A stretch of DNA of 6,806 nucleotides from an uncultured Eubacteriales bacterium (lineage in GTDB: Bacteria; Bacillota_A; Clostridia; Oscillospirales; Oscillospiraceae): assembly GCA_900556015.1 (NCBI GenBank), contig USNH01000047.1, positions 1 through 6,806 on the forward strand. Direction: 5' to 3'. Of this stretch, positions 1 through 6,184 are shown one piece after another. Under the pieces are notes generated by a model. The model did not search any database. It saw only the letters and a list, made by a program, of their open reading frames with translations, and was not told the DNA's origin. Position 1 is the stretch's first letter. Every line of letters starts with the position of its first letter. Both the position numbers and the translations under genes were made by a program.

Positions 1-5
1 CTTTT

Positions 6-37
6 GGTCACTTTTGGGGCTGTGGCCAAAAGTGACC
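6..37. repeat. Perfect 12-bp inverted repeat upstream of galE
   Basis: GGTCACTTTTGG (6-17) is perfectly complementary to CCAAAAGTGACC (26-37), with an 8-nt loop. The heptamer CTTTTGG also occurs as a direct repeat (1-7 and 11-17). Two smaller hairpins follow: GGGGCG/CGCCCC (44-49 with 55-60) and GCGGAC/GTCCGC (78-83 with 90-95). No T-run follows any of them, so a simple intrinsic terminator is unlikely. The clustered hairpins look like a dispersed palindromic intergenic element of the kind common in GC-rich Clostridia. That class assignment is inference, because only one copy is in the window. It could also act as structure in the galE leader. Confidence 0.6.
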
Positions 38-130
38 CGCGCCGGGGCGCGGAACGCCCCTGTGTTCTTTCATCGGCGCGGACGACCCTGTCCGCCCACT
101 CCAAAATCAACATATGAGGAGGACTTTCAC

Positions 131-1135
131 ATGGCACATTCCGTTTTACTCACCGGCGGCGCGGGCTTCATCGGCTCGCACACGGCGGTGGAGCTGCTCC
201 AGGCGGGGTATGACGTGGTCATCGCCGACGATCTGAGCAACTGCACCGAAGACGTGGTAACGCGCATCGGACGCATCACAGGCCGCGCCCCGGCCTTCCA
301 CCAGGTTGACGTGGCCGACCGGGCCGCCCTGGAGGAGGTGTTCGAGCAGTACGATTTTGAGGCCGTCATCCACTTCGCTGGCTTCAAGGCCGTGGGCGAG
401 TCGGTGAAAGAGCCGCTGAAATACTACCGCAACAACCTGGACACCACGCTGACGCTGCTGGAGACCATGGCCTATCACCATGTGAACACCATCGTGTTCA
501 GCTCCTCCGCCACGGTCTACGGCGTGCCGGAGACCGTCCCCCTCACCGAGGATATGCCCACCGGCTGCACCAACCCCTACGGCTGGACGAAATACATGAT
601 CGAGCAGATCCTCCGGGATCAGGCCGCCGCCCACCCGGAGCTGTCGGTGGTGCTGCTGCGCTACTTCAACCCCATCGGCGCCCACCCCTCCGGCCTCATC
701 GGCGAGCTGCCCCAGGGCATTCCCAACAACCTGCTGCCCTACGTGTCCGGCGTGGCCTCCGGACGGCTGGAGAAGCTCCATGTTTTCGGCAATGACTATC
801 CCACCCCCGACGGCACCGGCGTCCGGGATTACATCCACGTGGTGGACCTGGCCCGCGGCCACCTGGCCGCCCTGCGCTACGCCGCCGCCCACTCCGGCGC
901 GGAGGTGTTCAACCTTGGCACGGGCCACGGATACAGCGTGCTGGACATCGTCCACGCCTTCGAGGCCGCCAACGGTGTCTCCGTCCCCTACGTCATCGAC
1001 CCCCGCCGCCCCGGCGACATCGCCGAGTGCTACGCCGCCACCGAAAAGGCGGAGAAGCTGCTGGGCTGGCGCGCCGAAAAGGAGCTGGAGGAGATGTGCC
1101 GCGATGCGTGGCGCTGGGAGACGTCCCTTCGTTAA
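131..1135 (+). CDS. galE: UDP-glucose 4-epimerase GalE
   Basis: Cytoplasmic NAD-dependent epimerase that interconverts UDP-galactose and UDP-glucose in the Leloir pathway, feeding galactose use and supplying UDP-galactose for surface glycans. The 334-residue product has the family's usual length. It shows the N-terminal Rossmann motif T-G-G-A-G-F-I-G-S-H (residues 8-17), the S-S-S-A-T-V-Y-G segment (124-131) with the catalytic Ser at 126, and the YxxxK pair Tyr150/Lys154 in N-P-Y-G-W-T-K. RYFNPIGAHPSG (177-188) and G-V-R-D-Y-I-H-V-V-D (230-239) are typical of extended short-chain dehydrogenase epimerases. ATG at 131 was chosen because AGGAGG (117-122) lies 8 nt upstream and the protein then begins right before the nucleotide-binding fold. 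The frame is open further upstream to 14, but that part runs through the palindromic repeat and resembles no protein. No gal operon partner is adjacent, so the gene appears to stand alone. Confidence 0.96.
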   Translation: MAHSVLLTGGAGFIGSHTAVELLQAGYDVVIADDLSNCTEDVVTRIGRITGRAPAFHQVDVADRAALEEVFEQYDFEAVIHFAGFKAVGESVKEPLKYYRNNLDTTLTLLETMAYHHVNTIVFSSSATVYGVPETVPLTEDMPTGCTNPYGWTKYMIEQILRDQAAAHPELSVVLLRYFNPIGAHPSGLIGELPQGIPNNLLPYVSGVASGRLEKLHVFGNDYPTPDGTGVRDYIHVVDLARGHLAALRYAAAHSGAEVFNLGTGHGYSVLDIVHAFEAANGVSVPYVIDPRRPGDIAECYAATEKAEKLLGWRAEKELEEMCRDAWRWETSLR

Positions 1136-1154
1136 AACTTTTCCACGCTCCTCC

Positions 1155-1196
1155 GCATTTTTCCATGTTCTTATACGAAAAATGCAAGCTGTTTTT
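1155..1196 (+). terminator. Possible weak intrinsic terminator after galE
   Basis: GCATTTTTC (1155-1163) and GAAAAATGC (1177-1185) form a perfect 9-bp stem with a 13-nt loop. A run of five T (1192-1196) follows after a short gap. It lies 20 nt past the galE stop codon. The stem is AT-rich and the T-run is displaced, so termination would be weak. Confidence 0.35.
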
Positions 1197-1231
1197 GCTC
1201 TTTTCCCGGAGAAATTACCAGTTTTCTTCCC

Positions 1232-1260
1232 GTATAATGCGGCTTTCACGGGTCATGCTA
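1232..1260 (+). promoter_or_regulatory. Sigma-G-like (forespore) promoter of the spore protein gene
   Basis: GTATA (1232-1236) and CATGCTA (1254-1260) are separated by 17 nt. They fit the forespore sigma-G pattern known from Bacillus subtilis, with a G-H-A-T-R -35 box and a C-A-T-n-n-T-A -10 box. Transcription would start near 1267, about 50 nt before the start codon at 1319. Sigma-G drives the alpha/beta spore-protein genes in known spore formers, so motif and gene agree. A TATAAT overlaps the upstream box (1233-1238) but has no matching TTGACA partner. Confidence 0.65.
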
Positions 1261-1318
1261 CGATTGCGATACCCAAACACGGGCACTCGCCCGAACCGTA
1301 TGAAAGGAGCAAAAAACT

Positions 1319-1516
1319 ATGTCTACCAAGAACACTAACAAGCTGAACGTCCCCGAGGCCAAGGCCGCTATGAACAAGTTCAAGATGGAGGCCGCCTCTG
1401 AGGTCGGCGTGAACCTGAAGGACGGCTACAACGGCCACCTGACCAGCCGCGAGGCCGGTTCTGTGGGCGGCCAGATGGTCAAGAAGATGATCGAGTCCTA
1501 CGAGAAGAACCTGTAA
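1319..1516 (+). CDS. Alpha/beta-type small acid-soluble spore protein
   Basis: A 65-residue DNA-binding protein made in the forespore. The family coats spore DNA, shifts it towards an A-like helix, protects it from UV and heat, and is degraded by the germination protease to supply amino acids. The C-terminal block L-T-S-R-E-A-G-S-V-G-G-Q-M-V-K-K-M-I (41-58) is the family signature. K-M-E-A-A-S-E-V-G-V (22-31) aligns with the conserved germination-protease region, placing the likely cut after Glu24; Ala follows instead of the usual Ile or Phe. Glu45 replaces the Gln or Ala seen at this place in Bacillus proteins. AAAGGAG (1303-1309) lies 9 nt before the ATG. The gene is monocistronic, with a sigma-G-like promoter upstream and a strong terminator downstream. 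Several paralogues per genome are usual, so no specific ssp symbol is assigned. Confidence 0.95.
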   Translation: MSTKNTNKLNVPEAKAAMNKFKMEAASEVGVNLKDGYNGHLTSREAGSVGGQMVKKMIESYEKNL

Positions 1517-1536
1517 CCGGGCGCTTTTCAGACAAC

Positions 1537-1574
1537 AAGCAGGGCCTGCGGCGTGCCGCAGGCCCTGCTTTATA
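1537..1574 (+). terminator. Strong hairpin terminator of the spore protein gene
   Basis: A nearly uninterrupted 16-bp inverted repeat (1537-1552 with 1555-1570) has its core AGGGCCTGCGGC opposite GCCGCAGGCCCT, followed by TTTATA. It lies 20 nt after the stop codon at 1514-1516. On the minus strand the same hairpin is followed by TTGTTGT, so it could also stop transcription arriving from the minus-strand promoter at 1735-1763. Confidence 0.85.
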
Positions 1575-1603
1575 CTTCACACGATTTTACTTTCCACACA
1601 ATT

Positions 1604-1733
1604 CTATTCCGGGATGGTCGGCACGGCTTCCGCCGGAATGGGGCAGCTGTACCCGGCGGCGGTGCTTTCGGCGAACTCCGCCCAGGCGGCGGCGCTGTCA
1701 ACGTTCCGCCGCGTAGCTCTTGTTGATGGTGCA
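1604..1733 (-). pseudogene. Possible frameshifted 3' remnant of an unidentified gene
   Basis: Read on the minus strand, two adjoining frames look like one broken coding end. From 1733 the frame gives C-T-I-N-K-S-Y-A-A-E-R and hits TGA. From 1708 a second frame gives 34 residues, starting R-N-V-D-S-A-A-A-W-A-E-F-A-E-S and ending P-A-E-A-V-P-T-I-P-E before TAG at 1604-1606. Both halves favour G or C in the third codon position like neighbouring genes, and a single indel near 1704-1708 would join them. No start codon with a ribosome binding site is present. I do not recognise the family. It may instead be non-coding sequence that is open by chance. Confidence 0.3.
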
Positions 1734-1734
1734 T

Positions 1735-1763
1735 ACTTTACCACCGTCCGCCCGTATAGTCAA
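1735..1763 (-). promoter_or_regulatory. Minus-strand sigma-A-like promoter without an intact gene
   Basis: On the minus strand TTGACT (plus 1758-1763) and TAAAGT (plus 1735-1740) are spaced by 17 nt. AT-rich DNA lies upstream (1764-1812), including TGAATATT (1772-1779) and its complement AATATTCA (1805-1812). Inside the promoter, ACTATAC and GTAAAGT form an imperfect dyad across the spacer, an arrangement seen at MerR-type promoters. The predicted transcript would run leftwards over the remnant at 1604-1733 and end at the hairpin at 1537-1570. Confidence 0.45.
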
Positions 1764-1868
1764 GGGTTTTGTGAATATTTATCCGTAAATTTGCATATTT
1801 AGCGAATATTCATACGCGGCCCGTCCCTAGAGTACATTTCCTGTGCAATTCGACAACAGGGTGTTTCC

Positions 1869-1908
1869 GGGCATGAAAAAACCGCCTATCAGGCGGTTTT
1901 TCATGCCC
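1869..1908 (-). terminator. Bidirectional terminator hairpin downstream of the decarboxylase
   Basis: GGGCATG, an A-run and CCGCCT (1869-1887) pair with AGGCGG, a T-run and CATGCCC (1891-1908). The single irregularity is one extra A in the left arm (six A against five T). Read on the minus strand, a GC core is followed by a run of T, the classic intrinsic layout. It sits about 40 nt after the decarboxylase stop (1946-1948). The A-run and T-run make it usable from either side. Confidence 0.85.
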
Positions 1909-1929
1909 GTCCGCGGCACGCCGCGGACG
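1908..1929 (-). repeat. GC-rich hairpin next to the decarboxylase stop
   Basis: CGTCCGCGG (1908-1916) pairs perfectly with CCGCGGACG (1921-1929) around a CACG loop. It lies between the decarboxylase stop codon and the T-rich terminator, so the transcript would form two consecutive hairpins. It has no T-run of its own, so it more likely stabilises the 3' end or assists the terminator. Confidence 0.55.
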
Positions 1930-1945
1930 TTGGTTTATGCAGTTT

Positions 1946-3151
1946 TCAGGAAAGAATATTCCCCGCCGCGTCCACCAGCAGCTCCTCCGGCCCGTCGTGG
2001 CTGGAGAACAGCAGCGGCGACAGCGTGCGGGCATACGCCCCGGTGTTGCCCACCGCCACCAGGTCGCCCACCTCCAGTGCCGGGCCGGTGAAGCCGTGGC
2101 AAAGCACGTCCGTGCCGCAGCACAGGTTGCCCACCAGCTCCACCGTCTCCGTCCGCGCCGGGTCGCCCAGCGCGGTGATGGGGAAGGCGTTCTCGCCGGT
2201 GAACAGCGGCTCTTGGGGCGTCAGCGGGCCGTCGCCCGCCGTCTGCCGCAGCATGGCCTCCAGCGCCGGCTTTTGGAAGCCGTTCAGGCAGTTCTCCAGC
2301 ACCACATAGGTCGTGCCCCGGGAGATCTTCTTATCCACCACCGGCAGGAAGTACGTCCCGGCCTGGGCCGTCAGGAAGCGCCCGGATTCCACCAGCAGCC
2401 GGGCGTTGAGGGTGCGGCGGTTTTCCGCGGCAACCCGCTCCGCCGCCTGGCGCAGCGCGGCCATGTTCAGCGGCTGCTGGCCGCCGTGGTAGGCGATACC
2501 CACGCCGCCGCCGAAGTTGATGTACTCCAGCCGGCAGTCCAGCGTGTCCCGCACCCGCAGGGCCAGGGCGAAGCAGCTTTCGTAGTACCGGGCCAGCACG
2601 CCGTTGTCCAGATTTTGGGAGCGCAGGTGGACGTGAAGACCGCAGACGGTGACGGGCAGCGAGGCGATGGCCTGCCGCAGCGCGGGCAGATCCTCCTCGC
2701 AGATGCCGAACTTGGACGGCCCGCCTGCGCCGCCGTCCATGTCGAAGGCCGGATGCACGCGGATGCCCACGGCGCAGGGCCGGTTCTTTTCCGCCGCCAG
2801 CTGCCCGATGCGTACCACCTCGCCGATGGAGTCGGCGATGATGTGGCAGCGATCCCAGGCGGTCTCCAGCGCCTTCCGGGATTTCCCGGCGGCGGAGAAG
2901 TAGATGTCCTCCGGCTTCATGCCGCAGCTGGAGGCCAGCAGTACCTCGTTGGGCGACGCGGCGTCCGCGCCGATGCCCAGCGATGCCAGCGCCCGCACCA
3001 CCGGCGGGAACGGGTTGGCCTTCACGGAGAACAGCACGCCGAAGCCGGGAAAGGCATCGTGCAGCGCTGTTGCCTGGGCGGCCAGCGCTTCGTAGAAATA
3101 GAGGTAGCAGGGCGCGTGTTCCCGCGCCAAACGGAGAATGTGTTCGTTCAT
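1946..3151 (-). CDS. Fold-type III PLP-dependent decarboxylase, DAP-decarboxylase-like
   Basis: A 401-residue cytoplasmic enzyme of the alanine-racemase-fold, group IV amino-acid decarboxylase family. Visible features: the PLP lysine in F-S-V-K-A-N-P (Lys44), G-L-H-V-H-L-R-S-Q (171-179) matching the family's GxHxHxGSQ, the glycine loop N-F-G-G-G-V-G (212-218), V-E-S-G-R (254-258) in place of EPGR, the catalytic-cysteine block N-L-C-C-G-T-D (342-348), and T-G-A-Y (370-373) for the PLP phosphate. Diaminopimelate decarboxylases read C-E-S-x-D at that block. The Glu and Ser, which help set substrate choice, are Cys345 and Gly346 here, so meso-DAP is not assured as substrate and the symbol lysA is withheld. 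ATG at 3151 has AAAGGAG (plus 3160-3166) 8 nt upstream; the open frame beyond it runs through the tRNA. The gene is monocistronic, divergent from tRNA-Leu and the PLP-salvage kinase. Confidence 0.85.
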   Translation of the reverse strand: MNEHILRLAREHAPCYLYFYEALAAQATALHDAFPGFGVLFSVKANPFPPVVRALASLGIGADAASPNEVLLASSCGMKPEDIYFSAAGKSRKALETAWDRCHIIADSIGEVVRIGQLAAEKNRPCAVGIRVHPAFDMDGGAGGPSKFGICEEDLPALRQAIASLPVTVCGLHVHLRSQNLDNGVLARYYESCFALALRVRDTLDCRLEYINFGGGVGIAYHGGQQPLNMAALRQAAERVAAENRRTLNARLLVESGRFLTAQAGTYFLPVVDKKISRGTTYVVLENCLNGFQKPALEAMLRQTAGDGPLTPQEPLFTGENAFPITALGDPARTETVELVGNLCCGTDVLCHGFTGPALEVGDLVAVGNTGAYARTLSPLLFSSHDGPEELLVDAAGNILS

Positions 3152-3181
3152 GAGGGACGCTCCTTTCTCGTAGTCAATTTG

Positions 3182-3210
3182 ATCGTACCATATTCCGGGG
3201 CGGAACGCAA
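3182..3210 (-). promoter_or_regulatory. Sigma-A-type promoter of the decarboxylase gene
   Basis: On the minus strand TTGCGT (plus 3205-3210) and TACGAT (plus 3182-3187) are spaced by 17 nt. Transcription would start near 3175, giving a leader of about 25 nt that contains the ribosome binding site. It lies back to back with the tRNA promoter; the two -35 boxes are 8 nt apart. Confidence 0.6.
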
Positions 3211-3218
3211 AACATTCC

Positions 3219-3247
3219 TTGCGCCGGGCATAAAAATGTGGTAAGAT
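3219..3247 (+). promoter_or_regulatory. Promoter of tRNA-Leu
   Basis: TTGCGC (3219-3224) and TAAGAT (3242-3247) are separated by 17 nt. The expected start near 3254 lies a few bases before the tRNA 5' end at 3261. No other promoter is evident before the downstream kinase gene, so this one may serve both. Confidence 0.65.
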
Positions 3248-3260
3248 ACCACTCGTATAC

Positions 3261-3345
3261 GCGGGCATGATGGAATTGGTAGACATGCGAGATTTAGGTT
3301 CTCGTGCTTTACGGCGTTGGGGTTCGAGTCCCCATGCCCGCACCA
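3261..3345 (+). tRNA. tRNA-Leu (anticodon UAG)
   Basis: An 85-nt class II tRNA with encoded CCA end. The acceptor stem pairs GCGGGCA (3261-3267) with TGCCCGC (3335-3341), followed by ACCA (3342-3345). The anticodon stem CGAGA (3288-3292) pairs with TCTCG (3300-3304) around TTTAGGT, giving anticodon TAG at 3295-3297, which reads CUN leucine codons. A long variable arm (about 3305-3317) is present, as expected for tRNA-Leu, and the T stem TGGGG/CCCCA (3318-3322 with 3330-3334) encloses TTCGAGT. Stems and overall sequence fit bacterial tRNA-Leu(UAG). Confidence 0.97.
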
Positions 3346-3352
3346 AACCACC

Positions 3353-3372
3353 GGGGCGGCCTTGGCCGCTCC
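3353..3372 (+). repeat. Hairpin between tRNA-Leu and the kinase gene
   Basis: GGGGCGGC (3353-3360) pairs with GCCGCTCC (3365-3372) around a CTTG loop, with one G-U pair. It begins 7 nt after the tRNA CCA end. No T-run follows, so it may mark a processing point or a weak pause rather than a full terminator, leaving room for read-through into the kinase gene. Confidence 0.45.
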
Positions 3373-3421
3373 GTGATCTTGCAGGGCGGAAACGCGATTT
3401 TGTTTGATAGGAGGTGCTGCC

Positions 3422-4267
3422 ATGAAGCGTATCGTGTCCATTCAGGACATATCCTGCCTGGGGCGCTGCTCGCTGACGGTGGCGCTGCCGGTGGTGTCCG
3501 CCATGGGCGTGGAGTGCGCCATTGTGCCCACCGCCGTGCTCAGCACCCACACCGCGTTCCCCGGCTTCACCTGCAAGGATCTGACGGATCAGCTGCCCCC
3601 TATCGCCCGGCACTGGCGCAGCCAAAACGTGGCCTTTGATGCCATCTCCACCGGCTACATCGCCTCCGCGCCTCAGACGCGGCAGGTGCTGGACTTCGTG
3701 GCCGCCATCCGCCGCCCCGGCACGCTGCTGGTGGTCGATCCGGCCATGGCAGATCACGGCAAGCTATACGCCGGGTTTGACGATGACTTTCCCCAGGCCA
3801 TGGCCCAGGTGGTGGCCCAGGCGGACGTGGCCCTGCCCAACCTGACGGAGGCCTGTCTGCTCACCGGCACGCCCTACCGGGAGGAGATGGACGAGCCCTT
3901 TGCCCGGGAGCTGCTGCGAAGGGTCGCATCGCTGGGTGCGAAAAAGGTGGTACTCACCGGCGCGTCCTTCTCGCCGGACAAGCTGGGCGCGATGGGCTAC
4001 GACAGCGACACCGGCGCATACTTCACCTGTCTCGGCCCGCGGCATCCCGCATCGTTCCACGGCACGGGGGACATCTTCGCCGCCGTTGTCACCGGCGGGC
4101 TGGTGCGGGGCATGACGCTGAAGCAAACCGCGCAGCTGGCGGTGGACTTCACGCTGGACTGCATCCGCGCCACGGAGCGCGACCCCGCCGCCGGGTGGTA
4201 CGGCGTGGAGTTCGAGAAGGCGCTCCCCGCCCTCATCCGGCGGATGGATGATTGGAAAGCGGAATAA
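3422..4267 (+). CDS. Pyridoxamine/pyridoxal kinase (PdxK/PdxY type)
   Basis: Cytoplasmic ribokinase-superfamily enzyme that phosphorylates pyridoxal, pyridoxamine or pyridoxine with ATP in vitamin B6 salvage. The 281-residue product has the normal family length. It opens with I-V-S-I-Q-D-I-S-C-L-G-R-C-S (4-17), typical of clostridial pyridoxamine kinases. V-D-P-A-M-A-D-H-G-K-L-Y (105-116) contributes to the nucleotide and cation site, P-N-L-T-E-A (139-144) is a family motif, and H-G-T-G-D (213-217) carries the catalytic base Asp217 in the anion hole. ATG at 3422 has AGGAGGT (3409-3415) 6 nt upstream; an upstream in-frame TTG at 3404 would put the ribosome binding site inside the gene. The gene follows tRNA-Leu with no convincing promoter of its own and converges on ftsH. 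It neighbours a divergent PLP-dependent decarboxylase. PdxK versus PdxY cannot be settled by eye, so no symbol is given. Confidence 0.92.
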   Translation: MKRIVSIQDISCLGRCSLTVALPVVSAMGVECAIVPTAVLSTHTAFPGFTCKDLTDQLPPIARHWRSQNVAFDAISTGYIASAPQTRQVLDFVAAIRRPGTLLVVDPAMADHGKLYAGFDDDFPQAMAQVVAQADVALPNLTEACLLTGTPYREEMDEPFARELLRRVASLGAKKVVLTGASFSPDKLGAMGYDSDTGAYFTCLGPRHPASFHGTGDIFAAVVTGGLVRGMTLKQTAQLAVDFTLDCIRATERDPAAGWYGVEFEKALPALIRRMDDWKAE

Positions 4268-4314
4268 CGACATACAAAAGCGCTGCGGCATCGCCGCAGC
4301 GCTTTTGTATGTCA

Positions 4315-4321
<7 letters not shown>
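4261..4321. terminator. Shared bidirectional terminator containing both stop codons
   Basis: A perfect 21-bp inverted repeat (4269-4289 with 4293-4313) with a 3-nt ATC loop is extended, after one C/A mismatch (4268/4314), by seven more pairs (4261-4267 with 4315-4321). The GC core is flanked by AAAA on the left and TTTT on the right, so it works as an intrinsic terminator in both directions. It ends the converging kinase and ftsH genes, and its outermost arms are the GAA-TAA ends of the two genes. Confidence 0.93.
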
Positions 4322-5895
<1,574 letters not shown>

Positions 5896-5916
5896 ATAAA
5901 CCTTTGCATTGGATTT

Positions 5917-5922
5917 GCCCCG
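5917..5922. other. Sequence joint between Clostridia-like and Bacteroidales-like DNA
   Basis: On the minus strand, transporter-like coding sequence (L-S-V-L-L-A-G-F-T-G) ends at 5918-5920 and FtsH-like coding sequence (G-K-S-N-A-K-V-Y) begins at 5917-5919 in a different frame. The shared bases are GGGGC. To the left, third codon positions are strongly GC-biased; to the right, base use is visibly more even. No target duplication, inverted end or integrase site is visible. An assembly chimera is the simplest reading; true recombination is possible. Confidence 0.6.
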
Positions 5923-5989
5923 TGAACCCAGCCAGCAGCACGCTCAGATGCAGCTGAAGAAAAGCCGTCCTAAGATCAGTATCTCCCAT
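5918..5989 (-). pseudogene. N-terminal fragment, probably EamA/DMT-family transporter
   Basis: The first 24 codons of a gene cut at the joint. ATG at 5989 gives M-G-D-T-D-L-R-T-A-F-L-Q-L-H-L and then S-V-L-L-A-G-F-T-G, which resembles the start of the first membrane helix of Bacteroidota EamA/DMT-family drug/metabolite exporters. That resemblance is from memory and the fragment is short. After 5918 the frame continues only as an out-of-frame reading of ftsH. A Bacteroidota-type promoter sits directly upstream (6006-6035). There is no Shine-Dalgarno sequence, which is normal for Bacteroidota. If the joint is an assembly error, this is a partial rather than a broken gene. Confidence 0.4.
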
Positions 5990-6005
5990 TCCCTGAAAAT
6001 GCGTG

Positions 6006-6035
6006 CGAATATACTCATTTTTCTCCGGACTCCAA
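6006..6035 (-). promoter_or_regulatory. Bacteroidota-type promoter
   Basis: On the minus strand TTG (plus 6033-6035) is followed after exactly 19 nt by TATATTCG (plus 6006-6013). The Bacteroidota primary-sigma pattern is TTTG or TTG, 19-21 nt, then TAnnTTTG; this differs at one position of the -7 box and lacks the first T of the -33 box. Transcription would begin near 6000, just before the ATG at 5989. No Firmicutes-type -35/-10 pair fits as well here. Confidence 0.5.
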
Positions 6036-6184
6036 CCCCACCATTGTCAATCCGGGATTCCGAGTGACGCGGAAGACAATCCCGCCCGCCACCGAGCCGC
6101 GCCGTACCGGCATCAACCCTGTGGCCAATGAATAGAAGGACACTTCGACATATTCGTTGACCGTTTTCCGGCAAAGCGTCGGTG
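6036..6184. other. Intergenic stretch between helicase-like and transporter-like genes
   Basis: No gene is called here. One minus-strand frame stays open from before 6184 down to a TGA at 6015-6017 and reads in part F-Y-S-L-A-T-G-L-M-P-V-R-R-G-S. Another runs from ATG at 6174 to 5944. They overlap, have no ribosome binding site or clear codon bias, and neither resembles a protein I recognise. No strong terminator follows the helicase-like gene. Confidence 0.4.

Larger units (their letters stand above)
1575..1868. other. Region without an intact gene between spore protein and decarboxylase
   Basis: This stretch contains the possible coding remnant (1604-1733), the minus-strand promoter-like sequence (1735-1763) and an AT-rich island (about 1764-1815) that contrasts with the GC-rich surroundings. 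The 62-codon plus-strand frame at 1614-1802 has no ribosome binding site and no protein-like composition. No RNA gene or mobile element end is recognisable. Confidence 0.6.

Noticed and set aside
14..130. In-frame 39-codon extension of GalE upstream of 131
   Set aside because: It runs through the palindromic repeat, has no ribosome binding site and lies outside the conserved fold; AGGAGG points to ATG 131.
1233..1238. TATAAT as a sigma-A -10 box before the spore protein gene
   Set aside because: No TTGACA-like box lies 16-18 nt upstream; the sigma-G boxes overlapping and following it fit gene type and spacing better.
146..1249. 367-codon minus-strand frame over galE
   Set aside because: Antisense shadow of a GC-biased gene, with low-complexity His/Gly/Val composition and no ribosome binding site.
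1614..1802. 62-codon plus-strand frame in the gap after the spore protein gene
   Set aside because: No ribosome binding site, crosses the AT-rich island and has no protein-like pattern.
1937..3244. 435-codon plus-strand frame over the decarboxylase
   Set aside because: Antisense shadow caused by high third-position GC; Arg/Gln/His-rich and resembling no known protein.
3379..3408. Kinase promoter TTGCAG-N18-TTTGAT
   Set aside because: Weak boxes, and the start point would fall in the ribosome binding site, leaving no leader.
3404..3421. TTG start for the kinase at 3404
   Set aside because: The strong AGGAGGT at 3409-3415 would lie inside the gene; ATG 3422 is correctly spaced from it.
3152..3757. 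202-codon N-terminal extension of the decarboxylase frame
   Set aside because: It crosses the tRNA gene and the kinase on the opposite strand; ATG 3151 has a good ribosome binding site and begins where the family does.
5944..6174. 76-codon minus-strand frame between the helicase-like gene and the joint
   Set aside because: It overlaps the promoter-like sequence and other open frames, and shows no coding bias or recognisable domain.
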